Shown in pieces: positions 8,825-18,038 of a DNA stretch of 53,460 nucleotides (position 1 is the first letter of the stretch; every line of letters starts with the position of its first letter). Under the pieces are notes generated by a model. It ran no database searches. It worked only from the letters and a program-made list of their open reading frames with translations, and was not told the origin of the DNA. The DNA is from Deltaproteobacteria bacterium (GTDB taxonomy: Bacteria; Bdellovibrionota_B; Oligoflexia; Oligoflexales; CAIYRB01): positions 1-53,460 of the forward strand of contig VGTI01000024.1 of NCBI GenBank assembly GCA_016874735.1, read 5' to 3'. Position numbers and translations under genes: made by a program.

Positions 8825-9953
8825 ATAAGGTAACCATCAGGCTCAGCCTATTCTCCCACGACACCTTACCGACCTGATCGGCCTCGTCGGGATGATTCGT
8901 GTTGATACCGTACTGGTAGAACCCACCGACGTAATGACGCGTTTGGTTCACAATACTCACGCGGTCGTTGACCCTGTAGCTAAGCTGCAGGCGGTTAAAG
9001 GTCAGTGCCTTATTAGAGTAGTGGTCGAGCTCAGTGGTAAGCGAGCCGTCCATGTCCCGCACCGAGTACTGCGGTTTCCAAATTTGCACCACGTCCCAGC
9101 CGCCCTGAACCGTCAGACCTTTAACGAGACTGGGCATGTAACTCAAGGCCAGACCGTAGTAGGCAATAACCACGGGATGCGTCGGTTGCACGGTGACATT
9201 GCCAGCGGCATCTGTGGTCAAATCAGCGAGGGCCAGCTCGCTCTTAGTGCGGGTGCCAATGTCGGCCTCTACCAGAGACGCTTTTTGACGATTTTGTTTT
9301 GAATACTCTTGGCTGTAAAATTCACCCACCGGGTTGCCGTAGACTCTGACCGCACCGTCACCACCAGGAATTGCCGTCTGGTAGTTGGCCTCGCCGTAAA
9401 AGCCGAGGTCCGTGTAGGAGAAGTTGGCACCACTGACGCTCCCGGTCATGAAACTCGTGAACGCCGATGGCCCAAAAGTCCATGGACTCTTGTCGTTAAA
9501 TTTACCGCTAAGAGCACTCCACTGAGTGTTGTTAAAGATGTCAGTTTTGAGGATGCGGTTGTCACCGATACTGTTTTGAAACTGATAAGTAAACGAAGTG
9601 TCTAGACTCTTGTCAAAGAGCTGCACACCCACCGTCGGCCTGACGAGCATAGCTGGCTTGTCATTTACAACTTGATCGCTGTCGAGAATACGCCGGCCGA
9701 ACTTGAGGCGACCAGGGCCGTGGTCCTGCAGGAGTTCACGCTGCGCCCGATGACGCAACTCCAAGTTGCCGTAGAACGAGGCCGCAGCCGGCGCCAATGG
9801 TGCGGCGGGCTTTTCCAGCTTAAGCTCTTCCCTGTGCTCCTCTTCAGGACTTAGCGCCTCTTCCACAGCGTAGGCATTACCCGCACTCAGCAGCAAAGCC
9901 AAACTCTGGACCACCGGCAAAAGCCCCGAGTTGTAAGCCGTACGAACACTCAT
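8820..9953 (-). CDS. Outer-membrane beta-barrel protein, function unknown
   Basis: A 377-residue secreted protein. The second in-frame ATG (9953) is chosen because AAGAGGG lies 7 bases before it but only 1 base before the ATG at 9959. It has a signal peptide (SLALLLSAGNAYA), a Glu/Pro-rich linker (SPEEEHREELKLEKPAAP), then alternating aromatic beta-strands (FYGNLELRHRAQ, TSFTYQFQNSI, YTDLGFYGEANYQ) ending in VTLF. A terminal Phe after a strand is the usual barrel-assembly signal. There is no recognisable porin family. The upstream region has a promoter and palindrome consistent with specific regulation. It is convergent with addA. Confidence 0.72.
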   Translation of the reverse strand: MSVRTAYNSGLLPVVQSLALLLSAGNAYAVEEALSPEEEHREELKLEKPAAPLAPAAASFYGNLELRHRAQRELLQDHGPGRLKFGRRILDSDQVVNDKPAMLVRPTVGVQLFDKSLDTSFTYQFQNSIGDNRILKTDIFNNTQWSALSGKFNDKSPWTFGPSAFTSFMTGSVSGANFSYTDLGFYGEANYQTAIPGGDGAVRVYGNPVGEFYSQEYSKQNRQKASLVEADIGTRTKSELALADLTTDAAGNVTVQPTHPVVIAYYGLALSYMPSLVKGLTVQGGWDVVQIWKPQYSVRDMDGSLTTELDHYSNKALTFNRLQLSYRVNDRVSIVNQTRHYVGGFYQYGINTNHPDEADQVGKVSWENRLSLMVTLF

Positions 9954-10039
9954 CTGCATACCCTCTTGATATCATGAGTTAACTGGGGGGGAAACGACTC
10001 GCTAACAATGTCGAAGATTTTGGTAAAAACCGATGCTTT

Positions 10040-10089
10040 ATTATAAAATACTGAGAGTACAGTCAATGAAATTATCTTCATTTCATTGA
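10040..10089 (-). promoter_or_regulatory. Promoter with overlapping 10-bp-arm palindrome upstream of the beta-barrel gene
   Basis: On the minus strand, TTGACT (10061-10066) and TATAAT (10040-10045) are separated by 15 bases (17 if TAATAA is taken as the -10), giving a sigma-70-like promoter about 90 bases before the barrel start. The -35 overlaps one arm of a perfect inverted repeat, TCAATGAAAT (10063-10072) and ATTTCATTGA (10080-10089), with a 7-base loop. A protein bound there would block the -35. No T-run follows the palindrome in either direction, so it is unlikely to be a terminator for the upstream dus gene. Confidence 0.5.
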
Positions 10090-10137
10090 AGTACGTCTTT
10101 ATGACATAGCAACAAACCTAATTTGTTTATCTTAACG

Positions 10138-11286
10138 TCAAACTGGCGTTAATTGATCATCGCCGACACCGCGATCGAGCTGTCGGTCCATGTCGTATTT
10201 GGGGTCCCAAAGGAAGCGCTGCGCGCTGTCGCTCTCTTGGGTGAGCGGCAACCGTTCACTGTAGCCTTCCCCGGCCAGTGATGCGGCAAAAAGCCCAATC
10301 AGTCGGCCAGCTTCAGCTAAAGTATCGACGTGCGACAACTCTTCACGCAGGCGCTTGGCTCCAGGCCAACCCTTGACGTACCAGAGTAGGTGCTTGCGCA
10401 TACACACAGCGGCAAAGCCTTTTTCGCCGTACGCGGCGAGCTGCCAGCTCAGGTGTGCCTGCACGGCATCCTGCCACTCAGCCAGAGTCACCGGTCTCTC
10501 GCCCTCCGTTAAGTCACGGAATAACCAGGGGTTACCTAGTGCCCCGCGACTGACCATGACGGCATCGACGCCGGTGTGCTCCTGCATCCAGATGGCGTCG
10601 GCTCGCGAAAAGATATTGCCGTTGCCCACTACTGGGATCGAGAGCTGCTTTTTGATCTCCGCTATGCGCTCGAGATCAACCGGCACGGCATAGTCGTCGC
10701 AGCGCAGCCGCCCGTGCACTGTAAGCCAAGCGGCACCGCCTCGTGCGGCAGCATCGGCCACTTCACGGTAGGTGTAACTGCTGCGGTCCCAGCCGAGCCG
10801 AATCTTAACGGAAAGAGGTTTGCCCGTTGCTTGAACCGCTAACCGCACGGTCTCATAAACACGCTCAGGGTCTCTGAGAATGGCGCTTCCACAGCCACTC
10901 TTGACCACCTTGCTAACGGGGCACCCCATATTGATGTCGATGGTCTCAAAAGGATGCTTGTCCAGCACCTCTACTGCACGCGCCACTTCATCGGCCGTCT
11001 TGCCGGTGATTTGGACGCCAAGGCGCCGCTCCTCGGGATGACGTCGCATCATCTCCAGCGTGCGGCGGCTCTCGTAAAGGAGCGCTGTCGCCGACAGCAT
11101 CTCCACATAAGTCAGCGTCGCCCCCTGCGCACTCGCGATGCGGCGAAAGGGCGCATCCGACACGCCGGCAAGGGGCGCTAGGAACACAGGCCTAGCCCCG
11201 AGTCCAAGCTGCTCCCATACGGCAGGCGCCCTCAGGGAGGCCTCGTCGCTAAACTTATTGTTGTTGGTTGGTTGCGTCGTATTCAC
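10138..11286 (-). CDS. dusB: tRNA-dihydrouridine synthase (DusB-like)
   Basis: A 382-residue flavoenzyme that reduces uridines in the tRNA D-loop with NADPH. The TIM-barrel starts with FLAPLAGVSDAPFRR (FMN-binding), then VQITG, and INMGCPVSKV holding the catalytic cysteine of the GCP motif. KIRLGW, TVHGR, VVGNGNIF and VMVSRGALGNPWLF complete the FMN and tRNA contacts in the usual order, and the C-terminal helical domain is present. The length is slightly above the typical 320-350 because of an N-terminal extension rich in Asn/Thr. The start is GTG 11286; no strong RBS is visible. Confidence 0.92.
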   Translation of the reverse strand: MNTTQPTNNNKFSDEASLRAPAVWEQLGLGARPVFLAPLAGVSDAPFRRIASAQGATLTYVEMLSATALLYESRRTLEMMRRHPEERRLGVQITGKTADEVARAVEVLDKHPFETIDINMGCPVSKVVKSGCGSAILRDPERVYETVRLAVQATGKPLSVKIRLGWDRSSYTYREVADAAARGGAAWLTVHGRLRCDDYAVPVDLERIAEIKKQLSIPVVGNGNIFSRADAIWMQEHTGVDAVMVSRGALGNPWLFRDLTEGERPVTLAEWQDAVQAHLSWQLAAYGEKGFAAVCMRKHLLWYVKGWPGAKRLREELSHVDTLAEAGRLIGLFAASLAGEGYSERLPLTQESDSAQRFLWDPKYDMDRQLDRGVGDDQLTPV

Positions 11287-11320
11287 GGTAGCAGCTGCGC
11301 TAAAGTTACCTTAGATTTCT

Positions 11321-11332
11321 CGAGATATCTCG
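11321..11332. promoter_or_regulatory. Perfect 12-bp palindrome between dus and CPBP protease genes
   Basis: CGAGATATCTCG is exactly self-complementary. It lies in the 62-base gap between the end of the CPBP-protease gene (11349, minus) and the GTG start of the dus gene (11286). It could be an operator for dus. It is too short to form a stable terminator and no T-run follows. Confidence 0.3.
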
Positions 11333-11348
11333 CGCAGGTAGCCAGAGG

Positions 11349-12383
11349 CTAGAAGACCCACTCGAGCGGCGGCAACCATAGCACTGCCGGTGCCGCACTC
11401 GCAACAGGGCTTTTTGCATATTTGGAGTTGTATTGAAACTGCGTCCAGAAGGCGATGATGTCCCACCATGTGTGGATGAAGACCGCCTCGCCCATTTCCC
11501 AACCATTGCGCTGTGTCACGTTGCCGAGGTGGAGTCCCAGGAGGAACTGCGGCAACGGCACTGATACGGTCGAAAGGTGGGCCAGAGCAAAAATCACGCC
11601 TTGACCAACATTGGACCAGCCGTCGCTACCAGTGTACTCGCGCAGAACCGGCATCACCCACCCGCGGAACATCGCCTCCTCGTGAGTACCGGCGTTACCT
11701 GAAAAGCTCGTCGTGAAAAAGGCATCTGCCGTGGTGAATGGCGAGCGCTCGCTCGTGTCACCCGGCGGTAGCGACAGTTTGAGACCGGCCAAGGCGCCGC
11801 CGATGGCGAGCGGTATCCAAGTACTGCTTCGTTTTAGGTACTTAAAATCCACCGTGGATTTTAGGATATCCATCGGCGTCTCGTCCCGCCCGAGGAACTG
11901 ATACTGGCCCGTAGCCTGACGCGTCGTGGCCGAGAGGCGGAACGCCTGGTAAGCACTGAAGCCACCTGAACCCTGATAGACTAGCCCCGCCAGCATGACT
12001 TTGCGCGCGGCGACGTCCTTTTGGTCTCGGACTTCTTCAAGCTTGAGGCCATAAGTTTCCGCCCGGCGCTCCGCAAAGAGTTTAGCCCGCGCGAGATCAT
12101 TGGCCCGAGCTGTGGCATTCGAGTACACCACAGAACCCAGGGCGAGCCCCGCGTAGACACTACCGCTCAGGTATTCACCGTTGATAAACTGGCCAAATCC
12201 CGGCAGGATAAAGCTCACAGCGGGGACGAGTAGATCACTGCGGGGATAGTCGGGATCGATGGGCGGTGTAAACCAGCTGTCATTGGTCTGTAGTTTTGAT
12301 GCAGATCCTGAGCCTACGGCTAGTAGAGGGGACGAGACCATTGCTGCTGCGAGAAGCGCACTGATGTTTTTAATCGTCAACAT
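11349..12383 (-). CDS. CPBP-family intramembrane metalloprotease, signal-peptide bearing
   Basis: A 344-residue membrane protein. It has an N-terminal signal sequence (SALLAAAMVSSPLLAVGSGS) and a hydrophobic segment (SFILPGFGQFINGEYLSGSVYAGLALG) typical of the small membrane modules that precede CPBP domains. The C-terminal half carries the three CPBP/Abi signatures: EEAMFRG (EExxxR), FALAH (FxxxH) and HTWWD (HxxxD/N), which form the glutamate-histidine active site in Rce1-like proteases. A coiled segment rich in Arg, Ala and Glu lies between. Substrates of such proteins are rarely known; roles in envelope protein processing or bacteriocin immunity are described for the family. It is divergent from serS across a 137-base gap. 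Confidence 0.82.
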   Translation of the reverse strand: MLTIKNISALLAAAMVSSPLLAVGSGSASKLQTNDSWFTPPIDPDYPRSDLLVPAVSFILPGFGQFINGEYLSGSVYAGLALGSVVYSNATARANDLARAKLFAERRAETYGLKLEEVRDQKDVAARKVMLAGLVYQGSGGFSAYQAFRLSATTRQATGQYQFLGRDETPMDILKSTVDFKYLKRSSTWIPLAIGGALAGLKLSLPPGDTSERSPFTTADAFFTTSFSGNAGTHEEAMFRGWVMPVLREYTGSDGWSNVGQGVIFALAHLSTVSVPLPQFLLGLHLGNVTQRNGWEMGEAVFIHTWWDIIAFWTQFQYNSKYAKSPVASAAPAVLWLPPLEWVF

Positions 12384-12520
12384 TATCCGCCGGACCTCAC
12401 CACGTGATCAGTTGCTACTTTGAGTTTGCTGGTCTTTGCTAGAGTATCAGATTCGCGTTACGCTGACCCATAGGGAATTGCAGTAGCCACCACCAAAGCT
12501 AGATAGGGATCCTGGGCACC

Positions 12521-13792
12521 ATGCTGGACATCAAGTACATTCGTGAGCAGACTGAAGCAGTGCGTCGCGGCGCCATTGATAAGCGCATCAAATTCGATCT
12601 CGATCGCTTACTAGAACTCGATAGCGCTATCCGGCCGCTGCAGGTGCAGTGGGAGACCCTGCAGGCAGAGCGCAACACGCTTTCAAAAACCATCGGCCAG
12701 AGCCAGCCGTCCGAGCGCGAGGCGCTAAAGCTCAGAGTGGGTGCGATCAAGACGCAGTGCGAGGCCCTAGACACCGAGCTCAAAACCAAGCGCGCAGAAT
12801 TTGATCAGCTGATGCTACTCGTGCCGCAGCCGGCGCGTGCGGATGTACCTGTTGGTCGGGACGATACAGAAAATGTCGAAGTCAAACGCTGGGGCACGCC
12901 GCCACAGTTTGATTTCAAGCCCAAGGGTCACATGGAGCTCGGCGAAAGCCTCGGTATTATCGACGTCGCGCGCGGTGTCAAGCTAGCGGGCAGTCGTTCT
13001 TACGTCTTAAGCGGCGACGGTGCACGCTTAGAACAAGCCGTACTGCGGTTTACTTTTGACTTGCTGATCAAGCGCGGGTTTACCCCGCTGTCGATCCCCG
13101 TGCTTGTGAGTGAAGAGGCGATGACTGGTACCGGCTACTTCCCAACCGGGCGCGAGCAGGCCTATCTGTGTGAGCGCGACAACATGGCGCTCGTGGGAAC
13201 GGCCGAGGTTTCGCTTACCAGTTATCATGCCAACGAGATCCTGCCGGAAGCGTCATTGCCCGTTAAAGTCATGGCCTGGAGCAACTGTTTCAGGCGTGAG
13301 GCTGGCACCTACGGTAAAGATACCCACGGACTCTACCGTGTGCACCAGTTTCAAAAGATCGAGCAAGTGATCATTGGTCCAGCTGACGAGGCCACATCAG
13401 CCAAATTTCATGACGAGCTTCTCGGCAACGCTGAGGCGGTATTACAGGCACTTGAGCTGCCGTACCGCGTCGTTTATGTATGCACCGGAGATTTGGGCCA
13501 AGGTCAGGTCCGTAAACACGATATCGAGACCTGGATGCCATCGCGTACGGCCTATAGCGAAACCCACAGCTGCTCGACCTTCCATGAATTCCAAGCGCGA
13601 CGGCTTCAGCTGCGCTACAAAGACAAGAGTGGGCAAAATCGCATCTGCCATACGCTAAACAATACGGCGATTGCTTCGCCGCGCGTGTTGATCCCACTCC
13701 TCGAGAACCACCAACGCGCCGACGGCAGTGTTTATATCCCGCAAGCTCTCAGACCGTACCTCGATGGCCGGGACCGGATTGTCGCCAAGTAA
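12521..13792 (+). CDS. serS: Seryl-tRNA synthetase
   Basis: A 423-residue class II synthetase that charges tRNA-Ser and initiator of selenocysteine tRNA charging. The N-terminal residues 1-105 form the long helical coiled-coil arm (MLDIKYIREQ...LDRLLELD...KTKRAEFDQL). Motif 2 lies near 257-281 (FRREAGTYG then VHQFQKIE), and motif 3 near the C-terminus contains the GVxP-equivalent TLNNTAIASPRVLIPLLEN, with the usual T-L-N..A..R pattern. The length is typical (about 425). There is no T-box or other leader in the upstream gap. A single gene; downstream lies a sigma-28-like promoter for a small lipoprotein. Confidence 0.96.
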   Translation: MLDIKYIREQTEAVRRGAIDKRIKFDLDRLLELDSAIRPLQVQWETLQAERNTLSKTIGQSQPSEREALKLRVGAIKTQCEALDTELKTKRAEFDQLMLLVPQPARADVPVGRDDTENVEVKRWGTPPQFDFKPKGHMELGESLGIIDVARGVKLAGSRSYVLSGDGARLEQAVLRFTFDLLIKRGFTPLSIPVLVSEEAMTGTGYFPTGREQAYLCERDNMALVGTAEVSLTSYHANEILPEASLPVKVMAWSNCFRREAGTYGKDTHGLYRVHQFQKIEQVIIGPADEATSAKFHDELLGNAEAVLQALELPYRVVYVCTGDLGQGQVRKHDIETWMPSRTAYSETHSCSTFHEFQARRLQLRYKDKSGQNRICHTLNNTAIASPRVLIPLLENHQRADGSVYIPQALRPYLDGRDRIVAK

Positions 13793-13833
13793 ATATTATT
13801 TTGTAACTATTTTGCGTAGTTTGCTGATTTCCC

Positions 13834-13860
13834 TAAAGTTCGTGACCAGCTAGCCGAAAC
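13834..13860 (+). promoter_or_regulatory. FliA (sigma-28)-like promoter for the small lipoprotein
   Basis: TAAAGTTC, 11 bases, then GCCGAAAC. The Escherichia coli FliA consensus is TAAAGTTT-N11-GCCGATAA; 13 of 16 positions agree and the spacing is exact. It lies 74 bases before the lipoprotein ATG. Confidence 0.6.
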
Positions 13861-13866
13861 CCCCCA

Positions 13867-13897
13867 TGGGCCGTCAGTGCGGCCCGGGAACGGCCCA
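13867..13897 (+). promoter_or_regulatory. Leader with two mutually exclusive hairpins
   Basis: GGGCCG (13868-13873) can pair with CGGCCC (13880-13885), leaving a TCAGTG loop. Alternatively, TGGGCCGT (13867-13874) can pair with ACGGCCCA (13890-13897). The two stems share the same 5' arm and cannot coexist. The element lies in the presumed transcribed leader between the sigma-28-like promoter and the lipoprotein RBS. No poly-T follows, so it is not a simple terminator of serS. Confidence 0.4.
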
Positions 13898-13933
13898 CAT
13901 CCCTGATTGCTGGCCATAGAGGGAGAAGAGACT

Positions 13934-14155
13934 ATGTTCACGCACGGAATCCGGCGCAAAGCCCTAGGTATCGCTGCAATCCTTTTACTCGTAGCCTGCG
14001 CAACCCCTCAGCGTAGCACTCATGCTAAACGCTCTAGGGCACGCTCCAGCCAACAGAGCAATAATTTCAGCCTGTATAGTAATAAATCACTGGATAAAAA
14101 GATTCTCAACCGTGGGAAAAAGAACCTCGGTTCTGTCGCGATGGAAACTTACTGA
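13934..14155 (+). CDS. Small lipoprotein, function unknown
   Basis: A 73-residue protein. ATG 13934 is preceded by GGGAGAAGAG, which decides the start over the ATG at 13907. The N-terminus is a lipoprotein signal (GIAAILLLVACATPQ, lipobox LVAC). The mature part is short and basic (AKRSRARSSQQS, then a Ser/Asn/Leu/Lys-rich tail ending METY). It matches no family I know. It is served by a FliA-like promoter and lies tail-to-tail with another small gene on the minus strand (8-base gap). Confidence 0.66.
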   Translation: MFTHGIRRKALGIAAILLLVACATPQRSTHAKRSRARSSQQSNNFSLYSNKSLDKKILNRGKKNLGSVAMETY

Positions 14156-14163
14156 GCACTTTT

Positions 14164-14424
14164 TTAACTGGCGCGGAACCGTGTAATCGCAGCCACGTCG
14201 CCATCTTGAACGGCGCTGAGAGTTAGCTCTTGGGCCTTCTCGGTGACCGACGTCCCGTAAACGCGCGCCATTTCGCTCTCATCTTTCTTGATCACTGGTC
14301 TCGGTGGGTACCAGCTGCTCTTACTGTCGATGGTATTGAGCGGCTCACCGTTGCGCATCCGCCGAATTAAGTCGGAGTTGTGCTGTTTGCGGAGGTTGAA
14401 GTGTTTGTTTTTATTGCCGCTCAT
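14164..14424 (-). CDS. Small soluble protein with near-perfect sigma-28 promoter, function unknown
   Basis: An 86-residue hydrophilic protein starting MSGNKNKHFNLRKQ. In-frame starts also exist at 14430 (ATG) and 14439 (TTG); 14424 has the G-rich stretch GGGGG 8 bases upstream. The sequence holds a basic N-terminus (LIRRMRNGEP), a Pro/Trp patch (SSWYPPRPVIKK) and a C-terminal helix (TEKAQELTLSAVQDGDVAAITRF). No signal peptide and no known domain. Its promoter is the best FliA match in the window. A FlgM-like anti-sigma role came to mind from size and context, but the residues do not show the FlgM pattern, so no function is assigned. Confidence 0.62.
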   Translation of the reverse strand: MSGNKNKHFNLRKQHNSDLIRRMRNGEPLNTIDSKSSWYPPRPVIKKDESEMARVYGTSVTEKAQELTLSAVQDGDVAAITRFRAS

Positions 14425-14460
14425 GAACATGGCCCCCAAGGCGAGAATTTAGACCACCTT

Positions 14461-14487
14461 CTATCGGCATCTCGAAGTAAAACTTTA
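14461..14487 (-). promoter_or_regulatory. Near-perfect FliA (sigma-28) promoter, minus strand
   Basis: Read on the minus strand: TAAAGTTT, 11 bases, GCCGATAG. This agrees with 15 of 16 consensus FliA positions at the exact consensus spacing. It lies 37 bases upstream of the ATG at 14424 and is back-to-back with another FliA-like promoter on the plus strand. Confidence 0.75.
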
Positions 14488-14553
14488 AGAGAAAATTTCG
14501 GGGTGTTTAACCAGTTAAAAACACCTATAATTCCATCGTTTTGTAGGGTTATC

Positions 14554-14581
14554 TAAAGTTACTTGGCGGTTTTGCCGATAA
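14554..14581 (+). promoter_or_regulatory. FliA (sigma-28)-like promoter, plus strand
   Basis: TAAAGTTA, 12 bases, GCCGATAA. The -10 is a perfect FliA match and the -35 differs at one position; the spacer is one base longer than consensus. It drives the 265-residue lipoprotein gene at 14649. The leader carries a CCGGG/CCCGG hairpin (about 14624-14639) ending next to the GGGGAG ribosome-binding site. Confidence 0.68.
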
Positions 14582-14648
14582 GGACGCGAGTTCTATGTAA
14601 ACATGTTCTTTTTAGAGGTGGCCGGGTGTCAGCCCGGGGAGATGAACA

Positions 14649-15446
14649 ATGTGTCCATCATACCATAGAGGAAGCACGCCCAAGTGGAGGCTCCACGCCA
14701 CCGTTGTAGTTTGTCTAGTGACCATTGGCCTCACGGCCTGTGGCTCAGGTAGCGGCTCCGGAAGCAGCAGCTTTAGCGGTGATGGCGCCCCTGATCCCGT
14801 CGCCGATAAGATTGTCGATCAAAACTTCGAAGCCGAAGGCCCCACCAAAGGTCTACCAAAGCTACAAGCAAAAGAAATGATCAGCGAGTTCGTCGATATG
14901 AAACTCGACCAGCTGTACGAATTTCTACGCAAAGTCTCCGGCAATGAAACCGTCAATGCAGGTGGCACTAAAATCACCCGTATCAACGATACCCTCAAAA
15001 AATACCGCGGTCATTTTTTCAAGATCAGAAAAGACTTCCACCGCGTCGAAGACTTCTGGGATTTCATGAAGGTCAATCCGAAAACCGTCACTCCAAACGA
15101 GTTTAAAGGCAGTCTCCGCGAGATGGGCATATTTGTGACCCGCGTCGCTCTACCAGCATTGATCAAGAAACCAAGCGACGACAAGAGCCCTCTTAATGAC
15201 ACCAAAATCCGCAACAAAGGCCGCGCCTGTGTCATTGGAACGCCGCTGCTACTCAATAGCTGCGTCAACATGCGTAACCGCGAAGCCTGCAATCTACTGA
15301 CAGGATCCATGATTTGCGTCGTCCACTATATGTTCAAGGCCAAAGAAAAATCGCCGGAGGCGAAAAAAGAAGGCTTCGACAACGAGGCTGCCGAAGGACC
15401 TGATGGCGCCGAGGGAGGCGAAGGCGGCGGCGAAGGCGGCGAGTGA
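14649..15446 (+). CDS. Lipoprotein, function unknown, Gly/Glu-rich tail
   Basis: A 265-residue predicted lipoprotein. The signal region is VVVCLVTIGLTACGSGSGSG with lipobox LTAC followed by a Ser/Gly linker. The central 150 residues are helical and charged (LQAKEMISEFVDMKLDQLYEFL, KIRKDFHRVEDFWDFMK). Four cysteines lie late in the protein (RACVIG, NSCVNM, EACNLL, MICVV), suggesting disulfides. The C-terminus is a low-complexity run of Gly and Glu. It matches no known family. GGGGAG lies 8 bases before the ATG. It is divergent from the 14424 gene, both with FliA-like promoters, and convergent with nspC. Confidence 0.68.
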   Translation: MCPSYHRGSTPKWRLHATVVVCLVTIGLTACGSGSGSGSSSFSGDGAPDPVADKIVDQNFEAEGPTKGLPKLQAKEMISEFVDMKLDQLYEFLRKVSGNETVNAGGTKITRINDTLKKYRGHFFKIRKDFHRVEDFWDFMKVNPKTVTPNEFKGSLREMGIFVTRVALPALIKKPSDDKSPLNDTKIRNKGRACVIGTPLLLNSCVNMRNREACNLLTGSMICVVHYMFKAKEKSPEAKKEGFDNEAAEGPDGAEGGEGGGEGGE

Positions 15447-15483
15447 AAAGCCGCCACCGCACGCGACCCCCTTAAAAAGACTT

Positions 15484-16680
15484 TTAGCTAAGGCGATCGC
15501 GATAACTTTCGTAGCCAAACTTCTTGACCAGCTCGTAGCTACCGTCTTTGTGACGAAGAACAATGGACGGTAGACGCACACCGTTAAAGTTACTGGTTTT
15601 GACCATCGTGTAGTGCGACATATCGAGCAGCACTATCCGCTGGCCAATCTCCAGCGGCTTATCAAAAGAATAGGCGCCGATCATATCACCAGCTAGACAA
15701 GTAAGTCCGCCAAGACGGTAATCAAAGGCCTTCTCCCCGGGCTTGCCGGCACCAACTACCTCGGGACGATAGGGCATCTCGAGGACATCAGGCATATGGG
15801 CCGTGGCACTCGTGTCGAGAATGGCAATCGGGCCACCGTTATCAACGATATCGAGCACGGTAGCAACGAGGACGCCGGTGCGAATTGCCACCGCCTCACC
15901 AGGTTCCAAGTAAACATCAAGATTGTAGCGCTCGCGCACATCACGGACCAATCGCACCAAACGGTCGATATCATAGCCCGGACGCGTGATATGATGGCCG
16001 CCACCAAAATTTAGCCACTTGAGTTTCGGTAAAAACGCGCCAAACTTCTCCTCGACGACTTTGAGCGTGCGCTCAAGTGCGTCCGAGTCTAGTTCGCAGA
16101 GGGTGTGAAAGTGCAGACCCTCGAGGCCATCAAGTAGTTCAGGATTCAAGGCCTCACGGGTGACGCCAAGCCGGGACCCTGGAGCACACGGATCGTATAG
16201 AGCCACAGCCACTTCCCGGTGCTCAGGATTGATCCTGAGGCCACACGAGATGCGACGCGTCGGGTTAGCAACGTTGTGCGCCTCGATCCGTGGTTTAAAG
16301 CGCTGCCACTGGGCGAGCGAGTTAAACACTAGGTGGTCACAAATGGGTAGCAACTCTTCGATATCGCTATCGCTATACGCTGGGGCGTAGGCATGCACCT
16401 CACCACCGAGCTTTTCATGTGCTAGCCTGGCCTCATGCGGCGCACTGGCCGTCGCACCGCTCAAGTAACGACGCACCAGTGGGAATGTGCTCCACGTCGC
16501 AAAGCCTTTAAGCGCAATCAAGATCTTGCAGCCAGCACGCTCCTGGACGCTCGCCAGAGTGCGGAGATTATCCTCGAGCGCCGCCAGGTCGATCACCCAA
16601 CTTGGGCTATCCGGCACCTTAGCCGCGTCGACTGCGTACATCCCCGTCTTGACTCCAGAGGTCGTGCTGACGTCGCTCAT
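15484..16680 (-). CDS. nspC: Carboxynorspermidine/carboxyspermidine decarboxylase
   Basis: A 398-residue PLP enzyme of the alanine-racemase-fold group IV decarboxylases; it makes norspermidine or spermidine from the carboxy precursors. ALKGFAT near residue 50 carries the PLP lysine. HFHTLCELDSDAL, WLNFGGGHHIT, YLEPGEAV and the C-terminal GGLTCLAGDMIGAYSF follow in the family order; the cysteine of CLAGD is the catalytic residue of the other subunit's active site. The length matches NspC (about 380-400). The ATG lies one base after the TGA of the dehydrogenase gene (TGA-G-ATG), so the two are translationally coupled; AAAGGATC inside the upstream gene is the RBS. Confidence 0.93.
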   Translation of the reverse strand: MSDVSTTSGVKTGMYAVDAAKVPDSPSWVIDLAALEDNLRTLASVQERAGCKILIALKGFATWSTFPLVRRYLSGATASAPHEARLAHEKLGGEVHAYAPAYSDSDIEELLPICDHLVFNSLAQWQRFKPRIEAHNVANPTRRISCGLRINPEHREVAVALYDPCAPGSRLGVTREALNPELLDGLEGLHFHTLCELDSDALERTLKVVEEKFGAFLPKLKWLNFGGGHHITRPGYDIDRLVRLVRDVRERYNLDVYLEPGEAVAIRTGVLVATVLDIVDNGGPIAILDTSATAHMPDVLEMPYRPEVVGAGKPGEKAFDYRLGGLTCLAGDMIGAYSFDKPLEIGQRIVLLDMSHYTMVKTSNFNGVRLPSIVLRHKDGSYELVKKFGYESYRDRLS

Positions 16681-16681
16681 C

Positions 16682-17869
<1,188 letters not shown>

Positions 17870-18038
17870 CGCTATCCCCTATCTAAGTGGCTTCCTAATC
17901 GCTACGGCTGTGTAGCGCGCTTAGTCCCCGATCGCAACAGCTTTTTCGGCCCGGCTGACATCTGTGCAAGACACCGATCGGACCTTGCAACTGGCTGCAG
18001 CTTTGGCACCATAATGACTCTTAATCCTGGAGGTCTCC

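Noticed and set aside
11301-11308. TAAAGTTA on the plus strand
   Set aside because: No FliA -10 follows at 11-12 bases and the next plus-strand gene is serS more than 1 kb away.
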